Shown: in pieces, positions 22,208 through 33,269 of the stretch
How positions within the stretch are numbered: the stretch's first letter is position 1
Layout: every line of letters begins with the position of its first letter
NCBI GenBank assembly: GCA_023374045.1
Contig: CM041776.1
Location: forward strand, 136,837,296-136,901,295
Direction of reading: 5' to 3'
Origin: Limonium bicolor
Lineage: Eukaryota > Streptophyta > Magnoliopsida > Caryophyllales > Plumbaginaceae
Length of the DNA: 64,000 bases
Position numbers and translations under genes: made by a program
The notes under the pieces: model-generated
Database searches by the model: none
What the model was told of the DNA's origin: nothing
Seen by the model: the letters and a program-made list of their open reading frames with translations, nothing else

Positions 22208-24650
22208 GTGGCGTAGTCAATGGAAGTTGAACGAAGCGTTGAGATGGAAGTATAAGATGACAGGATGATATCCGACTTGGACACCGTAAGGCAAACGCCT
22301 AATACGAACTTAGCCTTATTTGCTAAAAGACATAAGTCTAGTAAAATGATAGTATTGTCAAAGACACTAAGTAACCTCAGATCACCTGAATAAACTTCCA
22401 TAACAGGAAGCAGGATGCAGCAACTTACCATGAAACCCGATACTACATTCAATATGTAACCTAACGGTGGATAATGTTCAAAGAAACAAAACCTATAAGG
22501 ATGACCTACAGATGAATAAGAGTACAAGTAATGGACTGAGGCATTAAGCACTAAGAGCCTACGAGCCAAGGATGTTAACCACATCAGAGCCCGAGGCGCA
22601 GTAAGTTGTAAGAGAGCTTATTTAAGCCATGAAGGAGCTACAATTCGTAGATATGAACGGTTACCAAACCTATAACTTATATTGTGGAAAATATTGCCAG
22701 GAAAAGGCACCAATGAGAATAATGAGATAGTACATTGGCAGGGGCGGAGAACGAACCATGCCTTTTAGGGTAGGGATACCTCTTCTTGTTGTGAGGCCAA
22801 GAGTGGGAATAAACCCCTCAAAAAGGGCTTTCACTTATTAGAGAAATAATACGTTTGTTAGAGAATGGAAACTGTAAACCTTGAAATTACCTTAGAACAT
22901 ACCAGATACACTTGAGTAATAAGGAAGGCTGCAGAGACAGACCTCATATCCAACACCCAGGATTTAAGAATCAGTAATCGTCAGAGATAAACACAGTGAG
23001 TGCGCAAAATGGCACGTCAAGTGACCAACGCTCAGAAGAGCTTGGGATTCAACGGATGACTTCTTCAGTACCGGTTAAGTTACATAGTAAATAACATCAT
23101 AAAGGATGAAAGAATGTGAGAAAAATTAGCCTACTTATGAACCTAAGATTGAAGCAGAACACCTTCGTATTAGAGATAACCATTTTACAGCACGATACGG
23201 CAACCGCCATACACCGAAATGAGAGAACCCCAGTGTGTTTACACCAAGAAGGGTGAATGTAAGATAAGATGTTAGAGTAAATGAGTAAGTAGTTGCGCCA
23301 TCAATGGGCAACATGGTAAAGGCCAGCTACCACGGTAGTAGTGGTCGTGAGTACAATATTTATATAAGGGGATTAAGTCATGGTGCGCGGTAAAGCGACC
23401 GTTATGTATAAGCCGTCAAATATTGACACTGAGGCAATTAAATTTATAAGCTATGACCGATATAAGTAAAGGAATAAGATGGTAGACGAACTGTGCATTG
23501 ATGCCAGTAGTCTGAACCTGGTTAGGTAAGATTTCACAGGAAGCACACTACCCATTCCTTAAGGAACTGGAAGTGCATTCCTAGTAGAACAAATATGAGA
23601 AAGAAGATAAGAGGCTCTATGGAAAGAGACCTCAGTTACTAAGAGACCGAATCAGTACGTGATACAGAAAGAACTAGAGCATACCATACTTAAGAACACA
23701 TAAATAAATTTCCCTTAATTAAGTTCAAAAAGAACAACAAATGTTATCATGGAACGATGAAGAGGAGATCGACAACAGAATACTTCATAATTAGCAATAG
23801 CTAAACGTGTGACGGACACTATGAGTTTACTAAAACGAGACGTGGGATGACTGCACCCCACAGGGGCTTGCAGGCCTAACACGCTCATTTATGAGTTAGT
23901 TGGGTAAGTAGTAATGTACCAGTAAGGTACCCCATGCATGTATACGAGTGGTGTAAGGAACACGGGAAGTAGTCGACTCCGTACCACGGACAATGACGCA
24001 AGATCAGACAAGAGCAGCTACTACCGCAAACAGTCAAAGAGAAGAATTCAGTTGAACCAACAACACAAAGGAATCAGAGAACAAATAATTAAGGACTATG
24101 AAGTACGAAGAGCACGGATTGTTAAGCACAGACATTGGACATGTCTTAAAGTGTTAAGGATAAGACTGTAAAGGGCAATAAGCCCTAAACAGTAGTTTCA
24201 GATTAAGGGTCATCCTCAGACCAAAGGTCAGTTGGAGAGAACAATTTAGACATTCGAGAAAACACTAAGAGTATGAACATAAGATCTTCAAGGAGAATGG
24301 ATAGACGAGTTACAACTCATTAAGGCCGTGTATATAAAAGATAACACGTGTCCACTGAGAGACCAATATTCCTAAACTGTAAGGAGGCAGAAGGATATAC
24401 AATACTATGAACGATTAGAAAGGCAGTTAAGCCTAAGATTATCAGAGTCACGCATCGGAAGCTAGCAGATCAGTACCTTTGAGGTTAGATCAAACTAAGT
24501 TAAGAAAATGGTATAAGTACCGTTAAGAATCCTCGATACAGAGACTAAGTCATTTCTGATCGAATTATAAGTGAGATAGATGACATGGAAGCTAGAATGC
24601 TTGGTGAGAATTAGACATCTTGAACCTATGTTCAAGGATTATATAATGTT
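22208..24650 (+). pseudogene. decayed chromovirus pol of an X2 element (5' part missing)
   Basis: Plus-strand translation gives no long frame, but gypsy integrase text survives near 24205: GHPQTKGQLERTI, then TFEKTL and DLQGEWIDELQLI, matching the HPQTDGQ(S/T)ERTIQTLED block of the family. Near 24515 VPLRILDTETK is the start of the Tekay-type C-terminal domain, followed by a TWKLE remnant. Stops occur every few dozen codons throughout. The left edge is the abrupt junction with element Y at 22207/22208; gag, protease and primer site are not found. The element continues to its polypurine tract and LTR at 25849. Confidence 0.7.
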
Positions 24651-24686
24651 GATTACGTAGGCGTAATCCATTTTAAGGGGGGTAGA
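24651..24686 (+). other. internal polypurine-tract-like motif with hairpin (X2)
   Basis: A perfect hairpin GATTACG-TAGG-CGTAATC (24651-24668) precedes ATTTTAAGGGGGGTAGA. It is almost identical in layout to the true polypurine tract at 25832, but lies 1.2 kb upstream of the LTR and is followed by GCGAAAACC rather than an LTR start. Confidence 0.6.
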
Positions 24687-25811
24687 GCGAAAACCGCTTA
24701 GCATATGTTATGTACTTAGTACGTAAACTACGGTGTGCATAGCACAAAATAATTTGAGAATTTGTTTTACATAAACATTTTGAGATTAATTATGGTTTTG
24801 CGCCCAGAAGATGCGAATACCATACATATTAAGTACCTATCTTGTTAACTCCGGTGTGAGTACAAGTTAAGAGAATTAGTGAAGAAGATTAAGGAGACTT
24901 AAGAAATAAGGAATATATAAGGTATGAGTCGATATGAGACTATGTGTGAGATAAGAATAAGATAACACTATGGGATACTGTTCGATATGAATATGAGGAA
25001 GAAGATAGTAATGCAATGAGATATAAGATGGTGAGAATTGGTATGAGACGGTTATAGAACTTAGTAGGAATTTAAGTCTTGAGGTAATTACTAAGAGATG
25101 AATCGGGAATGTTTGATGGACTGAGTCCACACTTTGGAGATGTATTGATTATGATTAGAAGAACTAAAAAGATAGAAAATTGGACATAAGTGAATTATTT
25201 GGATGTTTGAAAATGACGTGGGAGGTGGAACTTGATTTTCTAGGGATCAAGGGAAACCGAACACAAATTGGGGTGGAAGGATAGTTCTACACTGATGCTG
25301 ATCACATCAGGGTTGGATGATTCCTGAAACTCCCTACCAGTGGTCACAATTAAATCACGGTAAGGATAGAGGCATTAGGATAAAATGAAATTGGAGTTGA
25401 TTGTATTTTTAATTAGAGGAATTATTCCTCACATGACCTCGTAAAAAGGATTACCTTTTTACTGAGTCTCGCCCATGAAGTCGAGGACGCACGAGCCTTT
25501 GTCTTCGGACCGGTGACATGGGGAGAGCAGAGTTGTTTTGTATTCTGGCCCATGGTGACGAGGACGAACGAGCCATTGTCTACGGACCGGTGACATGGGA
25601 GAATACGTTGGAAAATTATGTGATTGTTTTAATCATCAAAAAGAAACAAAGAGAATTTTGAGTGCTGTACATGCTTAAGCATGTGGTGTGATAGTTGAGT
25701 ATAAGCATATGGCGGATCTAATGATTCAATGAGTTTAAATATACATAAGTATGATCTGTATGATCTATGGAATGAGGTAAGACATGTATTCTAATAAGAT
25801 AAGATGCATGG
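24687..25811 (+). other. X2 3' untranslated tract between internal tract and LTR
   Basis: This 1.1-kb non-coding stretch is shared, in diverged form and opposite orientation, with 44771-46133 and 54073-55423 (shared blocks such as TTGTGCATAGCACAAA, AAGATGCGAATACCAT-like text and GTCTTCGGACCGGTG). It contains a duplicated 51-bp hairpin-flanked segment at 25472-25522 and 25549-25599, each bounded by CCCATG and CATGGG. There is no reading frame. Confidence 0.6.
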
Positions 25812-25848
25812 GAACTTTGGGGACAAAGTTCTTTTAAGGGGGGTAGAT
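25812..25848 (+). other. X2 polypurine tract with preceding hairpin
   Basis: The hairpin GAACTTTG-GGGA-CAAAGTTC (25812-25831) is followed directly by TTTTAAGGGGGGTAGAT and then the LTR start TGAAATACCCC. This is the plus-strand primer site of the X2 element. Confidence 0.8.
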
Positions 25849-26378
25849 TGAAATACCCCAAACCTAAGTATGCTAAGTAAACATCAAATTATGATGTAGT
25901 AAGACCAAGATATGCCTTAGAAAGGTTGGTAGACAATTTAAACCAAGGAAAACACAAGAAAATGCCTTAAGGGCAATTTGGGCAAAAACATGCTCTAAGC
26001 TTGGAGTGACTTTGATTAGCACCCAAGTACCATTATAAGACTTTAGTAATATGCTAATGGACATGTTAAATCAATTAGCAAAGAAAACCAAGCTCAAAAA
26101 CAAGCTTAAACACAAAATGTGCTTTAAGACCCCTTAAAGCACCTTTTGAGAAATTGTCTTAGAAATGAGTTTTGAGTGGCTAAATGCCCATGATTACACC
26201 TTAATAAACATGTGTACTAATTAGTATCACATTAGGAAGCCTAAATCAATGGGAAACCAAAAATTTCATGAATATGTGCACTAATTAGTGAATAGTGCTC
26301 AAATAGTGCTAGTTTTGACTTAAGTCAACCTTAATTAGTTAAATGGCCAAACAAGGCCTTATGTATGTTAATTAGTAA

Positions 26379-26392
26379 GGGGGGGGGGGGGG
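26379..26392 (+). repeat. run of 14 G
   Basis: An uninterrupted G14 run lies inside the X2 LTR where related copies have five to seven G. Such runs are prone to sequencing error and could form a quadruplex. Confidence 0.9.
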
Positions 26393-27426
26393 CGGTTTTA
26401 AGGGGATGAGTCACCATAGACTTCATCAAATAAGAAAATAAGAAGAGATAAAGTAAAGAAAGTTACTATTTGCTTTTATAAAGCAAAATATCCTTTATTA
26501 GCCTACCTCTCTCCTCTATTCTTCATTTCTCTTCTTCACCAACGAGTTCCTCTTCTTCTTCTCTGTTCTAAACCGTTCCCAAACAGCACCATTGTTGCCT
26601 AACCTTGCTTTGCCCACCAAATATTCATTTTAGCTCCGAATCAAAAACAAAGCATAGATTTCTCTTAGTTAGACCAAGGCCTTGCTTCCTATCTTTTCAA
26701 AATTTGAAAAGCCTCATTTTGGAGCCATGGGAAATCGCCATTGAAGGGGAAAAATAAGCTTGGAGGGTGCATTAGCTTCTCCATTCTCTTAAGGTAAAGA
26801 ATATGTAAGAAAAGTTAGGTTTCCACCATTTCTCCACATTACCGAAAATTACTACTCATGGGGCTTCATTTTTATCCATTGTTCTAGCTTGATTCTATTC
26901 TCCAAGGGCTAGAGGAGGTCCTTCTTGATTCATATCCAAGCCTACCTTAAGACTTCAAGGTAAAATATTCATTATAAGACCTTAAAACACATTTTTAACC
27001 TAGGTTTTCATTCCTTAAGGTTAGTGTATTGTTTAGCACTCATGTGAGTCATTGAATATTGATTAGAACATTGGCAAAGGAAATTTAATGGGTGGCTGAG
27101 ATTCATTCAAGAAGAAGGTCTAAGGAGGAAGTTAAGATAAGCTTGGAAAAACAAGGTAAATTGCTTACCTAATGGTGGTTTAAGGTTTAAGGGGTGGTAT
27201 TTAGATAAGTACTAATGTAGCTTAAAGCTTACATTATGTAATGGGTTATATAACCTAGGAAAAAGAATTTAAACAAGCTTGTGAACTTGTGACTAAGGAG
27301 CCAATGGGAATGAGTTAGTAAGATAAGTTAAAGGTGGATTTTAAGAGCATTATAACTACTATGAGATTGATCGGAGTAATTGCAGGTTGAAAGCTATTGC
27401 ATGTGGGAAATTCAGTGTTTAAATTC

Positions 27427-27510
27427 ATGTCATTTAAGGGCCTAAGAGCCATGTCATTTAAGGGCCTAAGAGCCATGTCATTTAAGAGCCTTAGTGCTAT
27501 GCAATTTAAG
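27427..27510 (+). repeat. 24-bp minisatellite in X2 LTR
   Basis: About three units of GTCATTTAAGGGCCTAAGAG plus CCAT occur, decaying to TTTAAGAGCCTTAGTGCTAT. A longer, more irregular version is at 34849-34977, and a two-unit version lies in the X1 LTRs near 43070. Confidence 0.75.
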
Positions 27511-28455
27511 ATTATTGCACTATATTGAGTTTATTATGAATGAGTTGACTTGGCTGAGAAAATATGATGAGAAAGGACTCGATGAGTGTGAGATGATTGT
27601 ATGAGAAAAACCATGCATTTGGGCATGATAATATACTAGAGGAGCTATGGCAAAATTTGAGTGGAAATGAGTTAACCAAGTTGTTCTCCAGGTTTAGAAT
27701 GGCCTAGAGTTGTCTAGGAGGAGTTAGAGGTTAGGAGGGTGTAAATTGTGTGCTAAGATTGTGTACTAAGGGTTAGAGTGTTCATGATTGTATTATGGGT
27801 GAAAAAACTAAATGTTGGGTGCAGTAATATACTAAGAAAGCCATGTCAAAATTTGGAGAGAAAACTAAGTGTTTAAGGTGTTCCAAGGAGATTTAATGAC
27901 TAAGGATGTTCTAGTGATCACTAAGGGTTGTTTTGGTGAAAATGGATAAACCATGGAGTTCTTGAGTACTAGGAAGACCTAGGAATGTATAAGAGGGACT
28001 AGGGGTTATAATGGTGAGTTTTATACACCAAAACCATGGTTAAGGAAGCTAGGAAACTTGTACAAAGTTTGAAGGAAAAATAAGGTATAATGACTTATAA
28101 GGATGTAAGCATGTGCTAGATTATATATGGCTTGAGAAGTTTGAGTAAAGCAAATGGGTGTGCAAAATGATGCTTGAGGAGTAGTTAAGATGGTGGTGAA
28201 GAAACATAATGATTAGTTGAGGTCTTAGGCAAAGTCATAAGAGGGAAGTGTAAGGAATCAAGCATTAAGTGTAAGAATTTTGTAAGAAATTGAGTGTCAA
28301 GTTTGGTGATTTTTGAGGAAGGTTTAGTGCATGTTTTAAGGTGTTTAAACATGTAGGAAACATGTGGAAAGATTGTGGAATGAGTGGGAAAAGATTGGGG
28401 TGAATTTGGAGTTCAAAATGAGTAGAAAAGCACTTTGGAAAATAGGTTCTGCTGT

Positions 28456-28547
28456 GGACCGCCCCTAGGGACCGCCCCTGTGGGGAGGTCCAGGCAAATC
28501 GTGCAGGAAATTAGCTTCTGGTTGGGACCGCCCCAGAGGGGCGGTCC
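28456..28547 (+). repeat. two palindromic modules in X2 LTR
   Basis: Module one (28456-28491) is GGACCGCCCC, then GGACCGCCCC again, then GGGGAGGTCC. Module two (28525-28547) is GGACCGCCCC-AGA-GGGGCGGTCC, perfectly paired over 10 bp. Starts are 69 bp apart. They lie about 1.95 kb from the LTR 3' end, the same place as the five-unit array in X1 LTRs. Confidence 0.85.
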
Positions 28548-30470
28548 AGTGCAGAGAAAAACAAAAAAAAATTTGTTTTGGCTTCTAATGTTGGGGGATT
28601 GAATGGTAATGGTTTTAGATGATGTTTAGGCCTTGTTTGGTGACATGTAAAGGCCTTAAGAGGTGTAAACAAGTATGAGGTGTAATGAGAAGTGATTAAC
28701 TTATATGATTAAGTTTAAATTACAATGACTTAGTGGTCCAACATTAGGGAGTGATGATGATTAGAAAGATAAGCATATAATGACTTAAGAGATTAGGGTA
28801 AGTAAATGATTTTAAGTGTTCAAGATTAAGTTTATAAGAATTTAAGAGGTGCTAAATGGGGATTGATATGTAATGATAATATAAGGTTGTTTAAGACATG
28901 TTTGGTGAGTAACAATGATAATTAAGTGGGTGAATAAGTATAAGGTATTAGGAGAAGTGATTCACTTAAGATTAAGTTTATAAGAACTTAAGTGGTGTTA
29001 GATGGGGATCATTAGTGACTAAGTGAGTTAAGTAAGTTAGCTTTATTGGAAAAGTAATTAACAACCTAAAATTGAATTAATGTTTTAGGGCTTGAGTATT
29101 TGGAACTTGGAGGAGAGTAAGCAACCGGACAACCAACGGTGAACGGTACAGTTCTTCTTGTGACCTGCTTGCTAACGAGGTGTCCCTCGGCTTGTGTGCT
29201 ATTTGTTTTTGTGTGCTCACTAAACAAGATAAAGCATGCAACCAGAACATTATGTTTATTGTATTGTTGTGTGAGGTTTGAAAACTAACACAACTGACCG
29301 TGAGAACCTACTAACTAACGTTTAGTAAGGAATTGTGTGAGACTAAGGAACACTCCCTAATATTAGTTTGTTAAAAACCGAAAGAGGTTTAACCAACAAA
29401 CATGGTCTTAAGACTTCTACTAACTGGTACTTGGGGGGAGTGAGGAACCCGAGACTGACTCCGGTCATGCATGCTAAGGAAAGGGGGTCGGTATCTAAAG
29501 CAGATCCGACTTCCGCTTAAGGACTTGTCTTCGGACTTGTAGCCTAGGTTCGGTTGACCGGCTCAGCTACGTTGGACATCCAGTCCAAGGTAGGTGGCAT
29601 TAAGACGGCGTGGGGGGATCTAGCCTACATCCCCAACAATTTAAGAATGTTGTTTATTGCCGGTAAGTGTCCTGCTGCTGGCTAGGGTTAACCAAGCCCT
29701 ACGAAAATAAACAACGAACTAAGGGTTAACCAGTTCCCAATGAGAGAACGGTTGGCATATATGAGATAAGGCTTGAGATAAGTTGCAACCATTCCTATTT
29801 AAAGGATGGTTTGTATTATAAGACTGAGATAAGCTACATCCATTCCTTCTTAAAGGATGGTTGTTTTCTAAGACTAAGATAAGACTAAGATTGAGGTAAG
29901 ATAAGGATGGACTAAGATTAAGAGGAAACGTAACTTAAGGAGTGAAGTAATTGACTCACTAAATAAGGGAACGCATTTAAGTCGTTCATTGTGTTGAACT
30001 TTGATTGTTCATATTTGGATTGTTGTTTATTGCACTTTCTATTATGTTGTGCATCTAATCAACCTCCATGCTATCGACAATTAGTCGTCGTAGCCACGTT
30101 AGCTTGGGGGCCATGAGAGGATCGTACCAGCATTCGTGCTGACCCCCTTTGGGGGCTGTTTTTACTACACAGGTGAACGTCAGGAGGCGGCCGTCACGAG
30201 AGTAAGATGGGGTACAAGCGTTACGGGTTAAGTGTGGCCTACGAGTTATGCATGTACACTCATATGGCAATTTGAGTTAGTAAAGATGTATAGGATGTGA
30301 GGGGAATGTAAGAAGGATATGTTTTGGTTAAGATTTGTATGTACTAATGTTCGGTATATTCTGTCAATCAGACCGTGGCAAGGTCCTGGAGTGTATTGAA
30401 TTCCGCTGTGACATTTATATATATGTTGTTAAGTTGCGAAACCACATTTGGATTGAGATGGGGTGTTACA

Positions 30471-31310
30471 GTTATACCGACTTAACATGAGTAAAAGTAA
30501 GTAAGTAAGAATGAGTAAATAAGTATAGAAAAGTAAGTAAGTAAAGTAAGAGTAAGTAATGTGTAATGAGTAAAAGAGTAAATAGCATCCGATTAACCCG
30601 GATGCGTAATTTGGCTAACCCTTGTGAAGGTAAGTATTGTGTGTGCTATTGTATTGTTGTTTTGAATTGTGTACTGTAATAAGCATGATTGTATGTTGTA
30701 TGTAAAGCATGTATGTATGAAAATAATGAACCGCATGTACAGTCGACCTTAAATAGTCGGCGTACCCTAGTTAGCATGCGGTATATGCGGAGTTTATGCG
30801 TAACTTTTGCTGAGCTCCTTGGGGCGATGTTTTTACTCTAATGCAGGTCCTCATGAAGGGTGAAGATGATGAAGAGATTAAGCTTGTTTTCTTTTTGTCT
30901 GTAATTGGTGAATTGTGAATGGTGTACTATGTTGTACACGACTGTAGGTTTTTGTTAGCCGGTGTACCATAGGGTACACCCTTTTTGGATAATGAAAGAA
31001 TGGTGGATTGGTATAGATGAGTAGCTTGTAGAAACTCATTACTTTTGGAGATTGAAAAGGGATGTAATTAAATACTTGGACACTCGGTAATCCAGCAATG
31101 TAAGTATATTATCTTTTGTATTCGGTATGGAATGTAGTAGCTCGGTACACTTAGGTATCAGACAGTCACTGTAGGTAGTGTAAGCCTAGCTAGTCGTATG
31201 GGTGGTTAGCGGCGTTGTATCACCCGCCGTAGTAGTATTTCCGTTGCGACGTAGTAGGATAAGTAGGGCAATTAGACGGTAAGTAAGGGATTAACGGTAG
31301 GGGTGTTACA
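30471..31310 (+). repeat. 3' end of another LTR of the X/Z group
   Basis: It ends GGTAGGGGTGTTACA at 31310 like other LTRs here and has the same AT-poor interior (for example GGGTGGTTAGCGGCG near 31199). It begins abruptly after the X2 LTR, so X2 probably inserted into it. A GTAAGTAA-type simple repeat fills about 30490-30590. Confidence 0.5.
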
Positions 31311-31483
31311 ATATTCATTTAGTGCTGTATATACCATGGAACATGGGATGTATCTAGCTGACTTTAGACAAGAAAAAAGAGGAAGAAAAGAGCTAGAAGA
31401 GAAGGGCAAAAAGGAAAGGAGAAAAGGATACCAAAGAGAACTAAGGGAATTATAAGGTAAATTGCTTTACCTTTGACACTATC
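31311..31483. other. short unassigned spacer
   Basis: This purine-rich stretch (AAGAAAAAAGAGGAAG-type text) lies between two LTR pieces. I see no feature in it. Confidence 0.4.
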
Positions 31484-33269
31484 TGAAATACCCCTAACTA
31501 ATTAAACATTGACTAAATATCTAATCAATTAAATTAAGGCCTAAACATGCCTTAAAACCAATTTAAAAACAACAATGGTCAACATAAAGTAAATATTACA
31601 CCCTTTGACCATTTAGGACAAATATGTGCCCAAATGAACTCCTTAGGATCCAAATTTAATTCCTAAGCATATTAACTCATAAATGAACATAATAAAACTA
31701 TTGGACAACACTCCAACATCAAATAACAAGCATTAACATGCTTAAAAGTCACTTAGGGCAAAAATGTGCTCTAAGAAGCCTTAAAGGTCTTGTGACCTCC
31801 ATTGGAGTCCAAATTGGATTTCTAAGTTTAGTAAGTATGTAATGGATGTAATAAATCAATTACCAAAGAAAACCAAGCTCAAAAACAATCTTAACACAAA
31901 ATGTGCACTAAAACACCTTAAAGCACATTTTTGAGAAATTGTCTTCCAAATGGACTTTCGATGGACTTTAGGGTCTTGATTACCCTTAATTATACTAATT
32001 TTCATAATATACCACATTAGAATGCCTAATTCAAAGCTTTTAAAAAAATCAGAAATATGTGCATTGATTTGTGAATAGTACTCATATAAGGCAAAATTAA
32101 GTCCTTATTGACCAAGTTGGTCAATGACCATCTTTAAGTCCCTTAAGTGGCCTAAAATGAAGTGCTGACACTCACTTAAACTCAGCTCAAAATATCTCCC
32201 AATTTAATGGCTCACCATTTACTATTTCATAAAGTAATATTTATACCTTAAAAAGAAAATTTTGACTTCTTCATCTCATTACTCCCTTCCCAGCCGTCTT
32301 CAACCTCTCCAAACCCTCTCTTTTCTCCTCTGAATTTGTGATCAGCAGGCCAGATCCAATGGTAAGCCTCTCTTGATTAAGGTAACCATCCATATCATAA
32401 ACTAGTTCAAATTCTTCATCTCATCTTCCTCTTCCCTTTGAGCTTACCTTCAAGTGCTTTCACCCATCCATTCAGAGTGTACTTGATGCTAAATAAAGGG
32501 GGTGTGCTACAGCTGAAAACAAGAAGAAGGGAGGAAGATTTAAACTTAGCCTTTCATGGTAAAAATATACATTACGCACGCTACTCTTTCTCCCTTGATT
32601 TCCAAATTATTCTCTTGATTTCTCCACCTCATTTTACTTCTCTTTATGTAATCTTTCAGTAGTTATATAAACCTCCTCAAGTGCTGCTTTAGTTGGTGTT
32701 AGAAACCCCATTAAAGTCATTTATACAAGGTAAAATATTAAAACACCTCATTCACCTTGTATTACCGGTTTTATGTGCTGGGTTAAATGGTGTTTTTATC
32801 ACCTTATTTTGCTTCAGTTTCTAGGCACGAAACAGCCCTAAACAGCCTCCCATTTCAAGGTAAAGTCATGCCTAAATTAAGCTAACATTATACCTAAATT
32901 AGCTACTAATGTCATTAGACTAAAAAAATGTTTTTCTTTGCATATATAATGCCGCATGGCCGTTGGAAAACTTGGGAAAATCTGCTCAAATTGTAGAGAA
33001 CAAATCCAAGTTTAAACCTAGCAAAGTAAGTTAATTACTCCTTTATAATGTCTTGATTAAGTTCCTATGTGAGTTTAATGTTCAAAAACTGATTTATATA
33101 TATATATACATATGTAGCCATGGGAAATTGAAGTGAGTTTGGCTGATTGGTTTGCTATTAAATCAAGTAGTATACTAATTCCTTATAATATAAAGTTTTA
33201 TGTCATTATGCTACATAATAACAAAAGCCGAGAACATATAAGGCTTATTATGACCAAACTATGTATTAT
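31484..33269 (+). repeat. LTR fragment of family Z (first 1.8 kb)
   Basis: It starts TGAAATACCCCTAACT and matches the complement of the right end of the LTR at 5828-11042. Splice-donor-like AAG/GTAA sites occur at 32382, 32730 and 32860. It is cut at 33270 by the start of an X2 LTR. Confidence 0.65.

Larger units (their letters stand above)
25849..30470 (+). repeat. X2 3' LTR, 4,622 bp
   Basis: It begins TGAAATACCCCAAACC and ends GAGATGGGGTGTTACA. It follows a polypurine tract, so it is the 3' LTR of the element whose pol precedes it. Inside are a 14-G run, a 24-bp minisatellite (27427-27510), two palindromic modules (28456-28547) and CAAG/GTAA splice-donor-like sites at 26794, 26960 and 27156. 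The following five bases are GTTAT; no partner duplication is found because the 5' LTR is gone. No reading frame of note. Confidence 0.8.

Noticed and set aside
22208..24650. Endogenous pararetrovirus as source of the pol remnant
   Set aside because: Integrase-type HPQTDGQ text and a Tekay-like tail followed by polypurine tract and LTR identify an LTR retrotransposon; pararetroviruses lack integrase and LTRs.
11043..30470. Reading the X1 LTR fragment at 11043 and the X2 LTR at 25849 as 5' and 3' LTRs of one element split by Y
   Set aside because: The two belong to different subfamilies (the 11043 piece matches the 40129-63130 LTRs better) and their outer flanks, TTATT and GTTAT, do not match.
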